From Chitinophaga filiformis (lineage in GTDB: Bacteria; Bacteroidota; Bacteroidia; Chitinophagales; Chitinophagaceae), in assembly GCF_023100805.1 (NCBI RefSeq), contig NZ_CP095855.1, positions 930,001 through 994,000 of the forward strand: DNA of 64,000 nucleotides, given 5' to 3'. A program made the translations under genes and the position numbers. Under the pieces are notes generated by a model. It worked only from the letters and a program-made list of their open reading frames with translations, had not been told where the DNA came from and searched no databases. Shown here piece after piece: positions 49,351-56,793 of this stretch (positions within the stretch are counted from its first letter, which is position 1; the number at the start of each line of letters is the position of its first letter).

Positions 49351-51205
49351 AGGAGATGTAGGTGTACTTGCCGCCCGGCGCCGCATTGGGCATTGAACAG
49401 GCGAACAGTTCATCAATGATGTTCTGCATCTCGCGGGTAGACAATGACTTACCGCTTGGAATGGCATTATTGCGGGCCATGGAACGTATCAGTTGTTCCC
49501 TGCGGGGCACCTTGAGCTCATGACTGAAGTTCTTGAACTGCTCCAGCAATCCTTCAATGCTTGCCTGCTCATTACCGCTCTGGATATCTGCCGGCGTACC
49601 TCTTACAACAAATGTATTGTTGCCGAAAGGCTCCAGGTCATATCCCAGCACCTGCAGGTCTGGCAGCATTTCTGTGAGCAGGGCTGCATCCGCAGGTGGT
49701 AAAGGCAGTGTTTGCGGAAACAGGCTTTGCTGTGTAGCCATAGGGCTTTCCTGTACGGCGCGCTGATAGCGTTCATACAGAATGCGTTCATGGGCTGCCT
49801 GCTGATCTATCAGGATAAAGCCTGATTTGATCTGTGAAAGGATGTATTGCTGATGTACCTGTACAGGTACTTTCTGGTCAATAGTGGTGTCCTGCCAGCG
49901 TTCGTCTATCATGGACGCTGCAGAGGGACGGTTCTCCACGGGAGCGGAGCTGGTAAAACGTGCTTCCTCCTGTATGCTGCCAATCGTATCATTTACAGGG
50001 GCTGCAACAGGTTTACCGATATCGTACAGGTCTTTCCAGTGTTTCAGGTTACTACTGCCGGTAGTATCGATGGTGTGCGCCTGGTTAGCCTGTGTAAAGC
50101 TTTTGTATAAGGAGGTGTTGACAGACTTGGCCTGCTGCTGCTCTGTGAAGGGTTTGCTTACGGCGTCCAGCTGCTGAATGCCGGGGTCCAGTTCAAAGTC
50201 CAGGGTAGGCGTAATATTAAACTGTGCCAGTGCATGTTTCACGGCAGATTGTATGAATGCATACATCACCTTCTCGTCGTCAAACTTGATCTCCTGTTTG
50301 GTAGGGTGTACATTGATATCCACATGGCCCGGATCCAGGTCAATGAACAATACATACAAAGGATAACTATCTGCCGGAATCATTTCTGCAAAAGCATTCA
50401 TGATGGCATGGTGCAGGTAGGGGCTTTTAATAAAGCGGTTATTTACAAAGAAGAACTGATCGCCCCTTGTTTTTTTGGCTGTTTCCGGTTTGCCCACGAA
50501 TCCATACACATCCATATAGTCGGTCGTTTCTTTTACAGAAACCAGCCGGGCATTGTAATGCTGACCAAGAATAGCGATGATGCGTTGTTTCAGCGAACCT
50601 TTTTCAAGGTAGAACAGCTGCTGTGTATTGCTGGTGAGGGTAAACTGGATCTGGGGGAATGCCATGGCTACGCGGATGAATTCATCCACGATATGCCTCA
50701 TCTCGGCAGCATTGCTTTTCAGGAAGTTACGGCGTGCCGGTACGTTGAAGAACAGGTTCTTCATGGCGATGCTGGTGCCTTCTGCCGTCTGGCAGATCTC
50801 CTGTTTTTTTATCGCACTGTTGTCAATTTCTATATAGGTTCCAATTTCTGCACCACGCATGCGTGTTTTCAGTTCAACCTGTGAAACGGCGGCAATAGAT
50901 GCCAGTGCTTCACCACGGAAACCCATAGTGCGGATGGAGAAAAGGTCGTCTATAGTCTGTATTTTGGAAGTAGCATGCCTTTCGAAGCACATGCGTGCAT
51001 CCGTCTCACTCATTCCTTTCCCGTTATCGATCACTTGTACCAATTCTTTACCGGCATCCCGGATAATGAGCTGTATTTCCGACGCGCCCGCGTCCACGGC
51101 ATTTTCCAACAGCTCTTTTACTGCTGAAGCAGGCCTTTGTATCACTTCTCCTGCTGCTATCTGATTGGCTATGTTGTCTGGTAATAGATTGATGATATCC
51201 GCCAC
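49316..51205 (-). CDS. mutL: DNA mismatch repair protein MutL
   Basis: MutL couples mismatch recognition by MutS to strand excision. The 629-residue protein starts at GTG (51205): ADIINLLPDNIANQIAAGEVIQ is the invariant N-terminus, so no upstream start is needed. GFRGEALASIAAVSQ and the ATPase motifs follow. The C-terminal domain has DQQAAHERILYE near residue 466, which fits the endonuclease motif DQHA(x)2E(x)4E except His to Gln. Late text FACSMPNAAPGGKYTYI closes it. Its end overlaps gntK by 35 bases. Confidence 0.95.
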   Translation of the reverse strand: MADIINLLPDNIANQIAAGEVIQRPASAVKELLENAVDAGASEIQLIIRDAGKELVQVIDNGKGMSETDARMCFERHATSKIQTIDDLFSIRTMGFRGEALASIAAVSQVELKTRMRGAEIGTYIEIDNSAIKKQEICQTAEGTSIAMKNLFFNVPARRNFLKSNAAEMRHIVDEFIRVAMAFPQIQFTLTSNTQQLFYLEKGSLKQRIIAILGQHYNARLVSVKETTDYMDVYGFVGKPETAKKTRGDQFFFVNNRFIKSPYLHHAIMNAFAEMIPADSYPLYVLFIDLDPGHVDINVHPTKQEIKFDDEKVMYAFIQSAVKHALAQFNITPTLDFELDPGIQQLDAVSKPFTEQQQAKSVNTSLYKSFTQANQAHTIDTTGSSNLKHWKDLYDIGKPVAAPVNDTIGSIQEEARFTSSAPVENRPSAASMIDERWQDTTIDQKVPVQVHQQYILSQIKSGFILIDQQAAHERILYERYQRAVQESPMATQQSLFPQTLPLPPADAALLTEMLPDLQVLGYDLEPFGNNTFVVRGTPADIQSGNEQASIEGLLEQFKNFSHELKVPRREQLIRSMARNNAIPSGKSLSTREMQNIIDELFACSMPNAAPGGKYTYISFKLTDLAKMFG

Positions 51206-51464
51206 TTATTATGTGCCTTTTGCTGTAAAGTTAGGAAAGTTTAATGTTTGATACCGACGATGGGGGTAAAGTGGGGGTAAAGAAGTATAGCAAACGATGT
51301 GCATATAAGCAGCAGTTGCTATAGAATTGTTAAATGAATGTTTGTACCCGCCTGCATCTGAACCGGAGCAGCCCGCAATTCGTACCTTTAATTGTAGTGT
51401 GGAAATATAACTTATTCACACGATAGTCTTGTTAATAAGACGTTAATCATAAATTATTTCAATC

Positions 51465-52019
51465 ATGAAGTGGAGGAATCTGATAATTTTGAGCCTTTCC
51501 ATCTTAGTCAGCAACTGCACCTACTCTCAACAGGAGCCAAAAAATAAGCATATGGAAGACCAGAAAAAGAGTGATGTATACTCAAGAACGGATACCAGCA
51601 AAGTAAGTCTCACCAACGATGAATGGAGAGAGCGCTTATCGCCGGAAGTATACAATATTGCACGTGAAAAAGGCACCGAATATGCATTTACGGGTAAATA
51701 CTGGAACAGTAAAGAATCAGGTACTTATTATTGCGCCGCCTGCGGCAACCCGCTGTTTGTGTCAGACGCCAAGTTTGAAAGCAGCTGCGGATGGCCGAGT
51801 TTCTTTGAGCCTGTTACCAAGGGAAGTGTAATTTATGCGCCCGACAATACACATGGCATGCACCGTACCGAAGTAATGTGCGGCCGCTGTAAGGCACACC
51901 TCGGACATGTATTTGATGATGGCCCTCCGCCCACAGGTTTGCGGTATTGTATCAATTCAGTGATACTCGACTTTGAAAAGGCGAAAGAGGCCGATAAAAA
52001 TTTTAAGGGGAAACATTAA
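51465..52019 (+). CDS. msrB: Peptide-methionine (R)-S-oxide reductase MsrB
   Basis: Repairs methionine-R-sulfoxide. The 184-residue protein has an N-terminal hydrophobic leader (MKWRNLIILSLSILVSNC) that may be a lipoprotein signal with a non-canonical residue before the Cys, so the enzyme is exported. The MsrB domain shows the zinc pairs CAACG and CGRCK, GWPSFFEPV and the catalytic RYCINS. A perfect 11-bp hairpin follows. Confidence 0.95.
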   Translation: MKWRNLIILSLSILVSNCTYSQQEPKNKHMEDQKKSDVYSRTDTSKVSLTNDEWRERLSPEVYNIAREKGTEYAFTGKYWNSKESGTYYCAACGNPLFVSDAKFESSCGWPSFFEPVTKGSVIYAPDNTHGMHRTEVMCGRCKAHLGHVFDDGPPPTGLRYCINSVILDFEKAKEADKNFKGKH

Positions 52020-52025
52020 TGAGTA

Positions 52026-52078
52026 AATGCCTGATTGCGGATATGCCTTTGAAAAGCAGTATAACGTAATCAGGCATT
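52026..52078. terminator. Hairpin between msrB and the YciI-like gene
   Basis: AATGCCTGATT (52026-52036) and AATCAGGCATT (52068-52078) are perfect 11-bp complements around a 31-base loop. No strong T-run, so termination is only probable. Confidence 0.45.
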
Positions 52079-52082
52079 CCGA

Positions 52083-52370
52083 CTAGGAAAGATAAGACTG
52101 TAACTCGTTGACGTAAGATGTTGGCTCAAATTCGATGATCTCATAAAGTGCCAGCTGGTACTTGTCCAGCGGATCTTCGCTGATAATCGCTTCCACTTCC
52201 TTGCGACTTGAAGCTTTACAAATAATCAACCCTCCGGATTTTGGCTTGCGGCGTCCCGCCAGAATAAATTGCCCGCTCTTATAAAACTTCTCCAGAAAAG
52301 CTCTATGCTGCTCCATATAATGCTCGATGGCAGCTACCGGACGGATGTATTGTAAAAGGATTAAGTACAT
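52083..52370 (-). CDS. YciI-like protein (YCII-related)
   Basis: A 95-residue protein of the ferredoxin-like YciI family. The pattern MYLILLQYIRPVAAIEHYMEQH, FYKSGQFILAGRRKP and DPLDKYQLALYEIIEF fits the family, in which a conserved His/Asp pair is thought to act in catalysis or binding. Reaction unknown. It is monocistronic, converging on msrB. Confidence 0.85.
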   Translation of the reverse strand: MYLILLQYIRPVAAIEHYMEQHRAFLEKFYKSGQFILAGRRKPKSGGLIICKASSRKEVEAIISEDPLDKYQLALYEIIEFEPTSYVNELQSYLS

Positions 52371-52613
52371 AACAGCGCTTCAATAATAGGATTTATAATC
52401 ATGTTGACCTCTTTGCACAAAGGTATAAAACTATTGCAGCTTTTATTTTTATAATAATAACGTAGAAATGAATGTTTTAACGCCATATTCCCGTATATAC
52501 CCGGCGAAAACGTCCCAGACGCTAATATATAAATAAAATCATTAATTTATAGTACGACTCTATAAGGTAGTAAACGAAAAAGAGAGTATTTTAGCGTCCT
52601 ATTCACTCATTAT

Positions 52614-52621
52614 TAATTTTG
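52614..52621 (+). promoter_or_regulatory. -7 promoter element of the DUF4836 gene
   Basis: TAATTTTG is an exact TAnnTTTG match ending 11 bases before the ATG at 52633. A -33 element is not obvious. Confidence 0.4.
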
Positions 52622-52632
52622 ATCCCCTTATT

Positions 52633-54414
52633 ATGAGAAAAATGTTTTCAAAGGTGTTACTAGCTATATCGGCTATAGCTATGCTTCTTACCTCCTGCTC
52701 CAAGATGCCGGAGCAAAGCAAATATATTCCCAAAACAGCCAGCCTCGTTCTCAGCGTAAATAGCAAACAGATCAGCAAGAAATTGATTACCAATGGTATT
52801 ACAATGGACAAACTCTTTGCTGCTGTACAAGAGAAAGACAGCGCCAGCGAAGCGCAGAAGTTCTGGAAAGATATCGAAAACTCCGGACTGGACCTGCAGG
52901 CCAATTCCTTTGTGTCCGTGGTGTACAGCAAGAATCAGTCCTACGTTACCCTGACCGGCGGACTGAAAGACGCTGCCAAGTTCGAGGAGTATCTGAAAAA
53001 GAATGTCAGCAACTTCTCCCTGCAAACGAAGTCTGACTTCAAATACATCCTGGAAGACAAACAGGAAGCGGTAATTGCCTGGAATAAGGGAACCGTGATC
53101 TACCTGAAAGGGATAGAGGGAGATGCTATGAAGAAAGCATTGCCTCCAACCGGCCTGCCAACGCCTGATACTGATTCCGATGAGGAGTCTTCCGACTCTA
53201 ACAACGCCCAGCCTGCCAGCCTTGTAACAGCAGCTGCTGACGACATGCAGACCTGGGTTACCGAAGTTGATCACCTGTTCCACCTGAAAAAAGATGAAAC
53301 TGCCGGTTCAATCGAAGCGTTCAATGATCTGTTGAAAAACAATGCTGACCTGAGCGTATACATCAATCCTGAGCCGATCTACAACGCCCAGGCTGCCATG
53401 ATGCCCGCTAATCTGAAGACATTACTGGCAGGTTGCTATTATACCGGCGCCGTTAATTTCGAAAAAGGTAAGGTCCTGGTAGACGGTATCTCTTATGTAG
53501 GTAAAGACCTCGCAGGCATCTACAAGAAATATGGCAACATGGAAGCCGACCTGGATATGCTGGAGAAATATCCTTCACAGAATATCACCGGCTTTGTTGT
53601 ATACGGTTTTGACTTCCGCATGATCGGCGACATCGTGAAAAGCACCGGCCTGGATGGTCTGGCCAACATGGGCCTGCAGAGTTCCGGCCTGACCCTGGAC
53701 GATATCCTGAACGCCTTTAAAGGACAGCTGGTATTTGTAGCGTCCGACTTCCAGGTAAAGAAAAAGCCAAGCCTCTACATTGAGGGAGATTCTACCACCA
53801 CACCGGAATCTAAATGGGTGTTCGCGATGAAAGTAGGCGATAAGGCTGCTTTTGATAAGGTAATGTCTTCCCCTATGCTGAAAGGCTTCTTTACCAAACA
53901 GGGCGATACTTATGTACTGACACAGAACATGCCCGGTATGCCGGCCATTTCTATTACCGACAAACTGGTAACAAGTGCATCCGACTCTGCATTGCTGCAG
54001 GAATACCTGGCGGGTAAAGGCAAAGCCGGTGGCCTGGACAATAGCTTCGTAAGCAAGATCAAAGGCAACCCCATGGGTGCTTATGTGAACTTCGAAAAGA
54101 TCGTGAACAACATTCCTGATGAAGAGATCCCTGCAGACGGTAAGCCACTGGCCGGTAAGTTCAAGAACCTCCTGAAAGATATGACTGCATTAAGTAGCTC
54201 TTTCGACGGTAAAACCCAGCATTCCGAAATAGTGCTGAACTTCAAGAACGAAACAGAAAACAGCCTGGTGCAATTAGTGAACCTCGGTACAGAGACTGCA
54301 AAATATCTCGAGGAGAAGAAAAAGGCAGATGCCGCTAAAGAGACAGCTGCTGTTGCGGCCGATTCTGCTGCTGCAGCGGTAGAAGCAGCTCCTGCAGAAG
54401 AAGGGAAACACTAA
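52633..54414 (+). CDS. DUF4836 family lipoprotein
   Basis: A 593-residue exported lipoprotein (signal MRKMFSKVLLAISAIAMLLTSC, Cys22). KYIPKTASLVLSVNSKQISKKL opens the DUF4836 domain, typical of Bacteroidota envelope proteins without known activity. The C-terminus is alanine-rich and probably disordered (AAVAADSAAAAVEAAPAEEG). It has its own terminator and is followed by an ABC transporter, but gap and terminator make co-transcription unlikely. Confidence 0.88.
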   Translation: MRKMFSKVLLAISAIAMLLTSCSKMPEQSKYIPKTASLVLSVNSKQISKKLITNGITMDKLFAAVQEKDSASEAQKFWKDIENSGLDLQANSFVSVVYSKNQSYVTLTGGLKDAAKFEEYLKKNVSNFSLQTKSDFKYILEDKQEAVIAWNKGTVIYLKGIEGDAMKKALPPTGLPTPDTDSDEESSDSNNAQPASLVTAAADDMQTWVTEVDHLFHLKKDETAGSIEAFNDLLKNNADLSVYINPEPIYNAQAAMMPANLKTLLAGCYYTGAVNFEKGKVLVDGISYVGKDLAGIYKKYGNMEADLDMLEKYPSQNITGFVVYGFDFRMIGDIVKSTGLDGLANMGLQSSGLTLDDILNAFKGQLVFVASDFQVKKKPSLYIEGDSTTTPESKWVFAMKVGDKAAFDKVMSSPMLKGFFTKQGDTYVLTQNMPGMPAISITDKLVTSASDSALLQEYLAGKGKAGGLDNSFVSKIKGNPMGAYVNFEKIVNNIPDEEIPADGKPLAGKFKNLLKDMTALSSSFDGKTQHSEIVLNFKNETENSLVQLVNLGTETAKYLEEKKKADAAKETAAVAADSAAAAVEAAPAEEGKH

Positions 54415-54436
54415 TATCAATAACATATTGAATGAG

Positions 54437-54472
54437 AATGTCCATGGGGGTACAACTGCCATGGACATTTTT
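54437..54472 (+). terminator. Terminator of the DUF4836 gene
   Basis: AATGTCCATGG pairs perfectly with CCATGGACATT around an 11-base loop, followed by TTTTTC. Confidence 0.8.
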
Positions 54473-54522
54473 CATTTGGAAAAAGCTCTATATTGAGAGA
54501 TCATTTTGAAGAACACCTTTAC

Positions 54523-55173
54523 ATGCAGATACAGTTAGATAACCTGGTGCCCGTTCCTTTGCGCGATAAGATCCTGCAGCGTTCGTCCGATATCTGGAAC
54601 AGGCCCGTCGCATTTACCCCCGGTAGTTTCATTAAAATAAAAGCCCCCTCCGGAACCGGCAAGACAACCCTTGTCCACTACCTGTACCACATCAGAACAG
54701 ACTATACAGGGCAGGTGCTGGTGAATGGCCAGCCATGGGCAGCCTATTCAAAAGGCGCTATTGCCGGTATGCGGCAGGAACAGGTCAGTGTGATCTTTCA
54801 GGACCTGCGCATTTTTGAACAGCTGACTGCTTTGGAAAACATCGAACTGAAAAGGGTGATGAATGCCCAGCCATATTGCAGCGCTGAGAAGGTGAAGGAA
54901 ATGGCCGCCCGGCTGAATGTTACCCATGTACTGAACCAGAGCGGGAGAACGCTTTCCTATGGCGAACGCCAGCGTATCGCCATTATCCGCGCGCTGGTGC
55001 AACCCTTTCAGTGGCTGATCATGGACGAGCCCTTCAGCCATCTTGATGAAGACAATGCAAATCGCGCTGCCCAGCTGATCGCGGAAGAATGTAAAGCCCG
55101 CAAGGCCGGGTTCATTTTAACAGACCTGGACAACGATACCAGGTTTGCATATGACACACACTATAACTTATGA
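54523..55173 (+). CDS. ABC transporter ATP-binding protein (LolD/FtsE-like)
   Basis: From the ATG at 54523 the protein has 216 residues (a TTG-started frame is longer by ten codons). Walker A APSGTGKTTL, signature LSYGERQRIA and Walker B WLIMDEPFSHLDED are clear. It overlaps the permease gene by four bases (ATGA), typical of translationally coupled ABC systems. With a permease of the FtsX/MacB fold, it would power mechanotransmission or lipoprotein release rather than uptake. No periplasmic adaptor gene is adjacent. Confidence 0.9.
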   Translation: MQIQLDNLVPVPLRDKILQRSSDIWNRPVAFTPGSFIKIKAPSGTGKTTLVHYLYHIRTDYTGQVLVNGQPWAAYSKGAIAGMRQEQVSVIFQDLRIFEQLTALENIELKRVMNAQPYCSAEKVKEMAARLNVTHVLNQSGRTLSYGERQRIAIIRALVQPFQWLIMDEPFSHLDEDNANRAAQLIAEECKARKAGFILTDLDNDTRFAYDTHYNL

Positions 55174-56369
55174 TGCCATCCTTCTACCAGCTACTTAAAA
55201 AGATCATACAGACGGGCATCGGCAAGGGCCGCCTGGTCATGGCTGCCGTCGGGCTGGGTATTGCCATGATACTCCTGCTCATCGCAATCCAGGTGCATAC
55301 TGACTTTGACCAGCTGCTGCACAACCAGCAGAATGCCAATGAAAGTGCAGACTTCCTGATCATCAATAAGAAGATCACCAATGCCATGATGGGGCAGAAT
55401 GCCAAAAGTGAATTCACCCCTGCGGAAATAACAGATCTGCAGAAACAGCCATTTACAGAAGCTTTCGGCTTTATTACTTCCAATCAGTATAAGGTGACCG
55501 CCGCCGCGCCGGGAGAGCTGCATTTCTATACAGACATGTTTTTCGAATCCGTGCCCGATTCATTCATTGACGTGAAAAATGAAGAATGGAAATGGACGCC
55601 CGCTGATAACACCATCCCAATCATCCTGCCCAACGACTTTCTGAACCTCTACAATTTCGGATTTGCCCTGAGCCAGGACCTGCCACAGATCTCGCAGGAA
55701 ACCGTGAAGGCATTGCCAATGAAGATCACGATCTCCCAGGGATTGATGACGCAGGAATTTACGGGACGTATCGTCGGGTTCTCTGACCGTATTTCCTCCT
55801 TCCTCGTGCCCGGCAGCTTTATGGACTGGGCCAATAGCAAGTTTGGCAGCGGACAGGCTACTGCGCCTTCCCGTGTGATCATCAAAACAAAAGATCCTTC
55901 CGATCCTCTACTGGCCAAATACCTGGAAGAGAAAGGGTATACCACCAACCAGGATAAGATCAAATACAGCAAGACAAAGCTGATCGTGCAGACCATCGTA
56001 TCTGTTATAGGCTTCTTTGGAATTATCCTGCTTGTGTTTGCGCTGCTGGTGTTCAGCATGTTCATCCAGCTGGTGATCGCCAGCTGTAAAAAGGAGATAC
56101 AACTGCTGGTAACGCTGGGCACAGCGCCCGGCCAGTTGCAACGTTACCTGATGCGTCAGTTTGTTCCCCTGTATATTGCTATTGGAGCAGCAGCGCTGCT
56201 GCTGGTGACGGCATTGCAATGGTGGGCTGCTGTAAAACTGGCGGCCCATGACATGTTCATTTCCAGGTGGATTGCAGTGGGTACTGGCTGCGCAGCGCTG
56301 CTGGTACTGGTGCTGGTGTATATTGTGAACAGGATCAATGTCAGGAAATATATCAACGCTATCAGCTGA
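55170..56369 (+). CDS. ABC transporter permease (FtsX-like)
   Basis: A 399-residue permease overlapping the ATPase gene by four bases. One N-terminal span (about 20-42), a large periplasmic domain (about 45-270) and three C-terminal spans (about 275-305, 325-350, 365-385) form the MacB/FtsX layout. The usual conserved FtsX C-terminal text is weak, but the topology is right. No tri-partite partner seen; substrate unknown. Confidence 0.85.
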   Translation: MMPSFYQLLKKIIQTGIGKGRLVMAAVGLGIAMILLLIAIQVHTDFDQLLHNQQNANESADFLIINKKITNAMMGQNAKSEFTPAEITDLQKQPFTEAFGFITSNQYKVTAAAPGELHFYTDMFFESVPDSFIDVKNEEWKWTPADNTIPIILPNDFLNLYNFGFALSQDLPQISQETVKALPMKITISQGLMTQEFTGRIVGFSDRISSFLVPGSFMDWANSKFGSGQATAPSRVIIKTKDPSDPLLAKYLEEKGYTTNQDKIKYSKTKLIVQTIVSVIGFFGIILLVFALLVFSMFIQLVIASCKKEIQLLVTLGTAPGQLQRYLMRQFVPLYIAIGAAALLLVTALQWWAAVKLAAHDMFISRWIAVGTGCAALLVLVLVYIVNRINVRKYINAIS

Positions 56370-56402
56370 TAACATTGTTTTACACACTTAAAATATACTG
56401 AG

Positions 56403-56705
56403 ATGTTTGTACACGTCGTAAATTTCTGGCTGAAGCCAGGTCTTTCAGAGGCTGATATCAAAAAGTTTGAAGAAGGCGTACAATCGCTGAAGGCGATCGA
56501 ATCACTGGTAATGTTCAACGTAGGTAAGCCTGCAGCTACTGACCGTCCGGTAATAGACAAGAGTTACAGCTATTGTGAACTGACCGTATTCAATGATGAA
56601 GCAGGACACGATGTATACCAGCAACATCCTATACACCTGGCCTTTGTGGAAAATTGCAAACACCTGTGGGAGAAGGTGCTGATCTACGATTCGGAAACGA
56701 TCTAA
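56403..56705 (+). CDS. Dabb (stress-responsive alpha/beta barrel) protein
   Basis: A 100-residue protein of the dimeric alpha-beta barrel family. It starts MFVHVVNFWLKPGLSE and has YCELTVFNDEAGHDVYQQHPIHLAFV, the Dabb signature. Activities vary widely in the family. It begins 33 bases after the ABC permease and may be part of that transcript. A strong terminator follows. Confidence 0.9.
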   Translation: MFVHVVNFWLKPGLSEADIKKFEEGVQSLKAIESLVMFNVGKPAATDRPVIDKSYSYCELTVFNDEAGHDVYQQHPIHLAFVENCKHLWEKVLIYDSETI

Positions 56706-56725
56706 GCAACTAAAGCTATTACTGC

Positions 56726-56791
56726 ACCAGTGTTGAGGCTTACATTACAACGGTCCTATCGCCGTATGTAAGTCTGAGCACTGGTTTTTTA
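56726..56791 (+). terminator. Terminator after the Dabb gene
   Basis: ACCAGTG-TTGAG-CTTACAT pairs with ATGTAAG-CTGAG-CACTGGT with small mismatches around a 20-base loop, followed by TTTTTT. The convergent DUF3857 gene ends three bases later. Confidence 0.8.
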
Positions 56792-56793
56792 TT

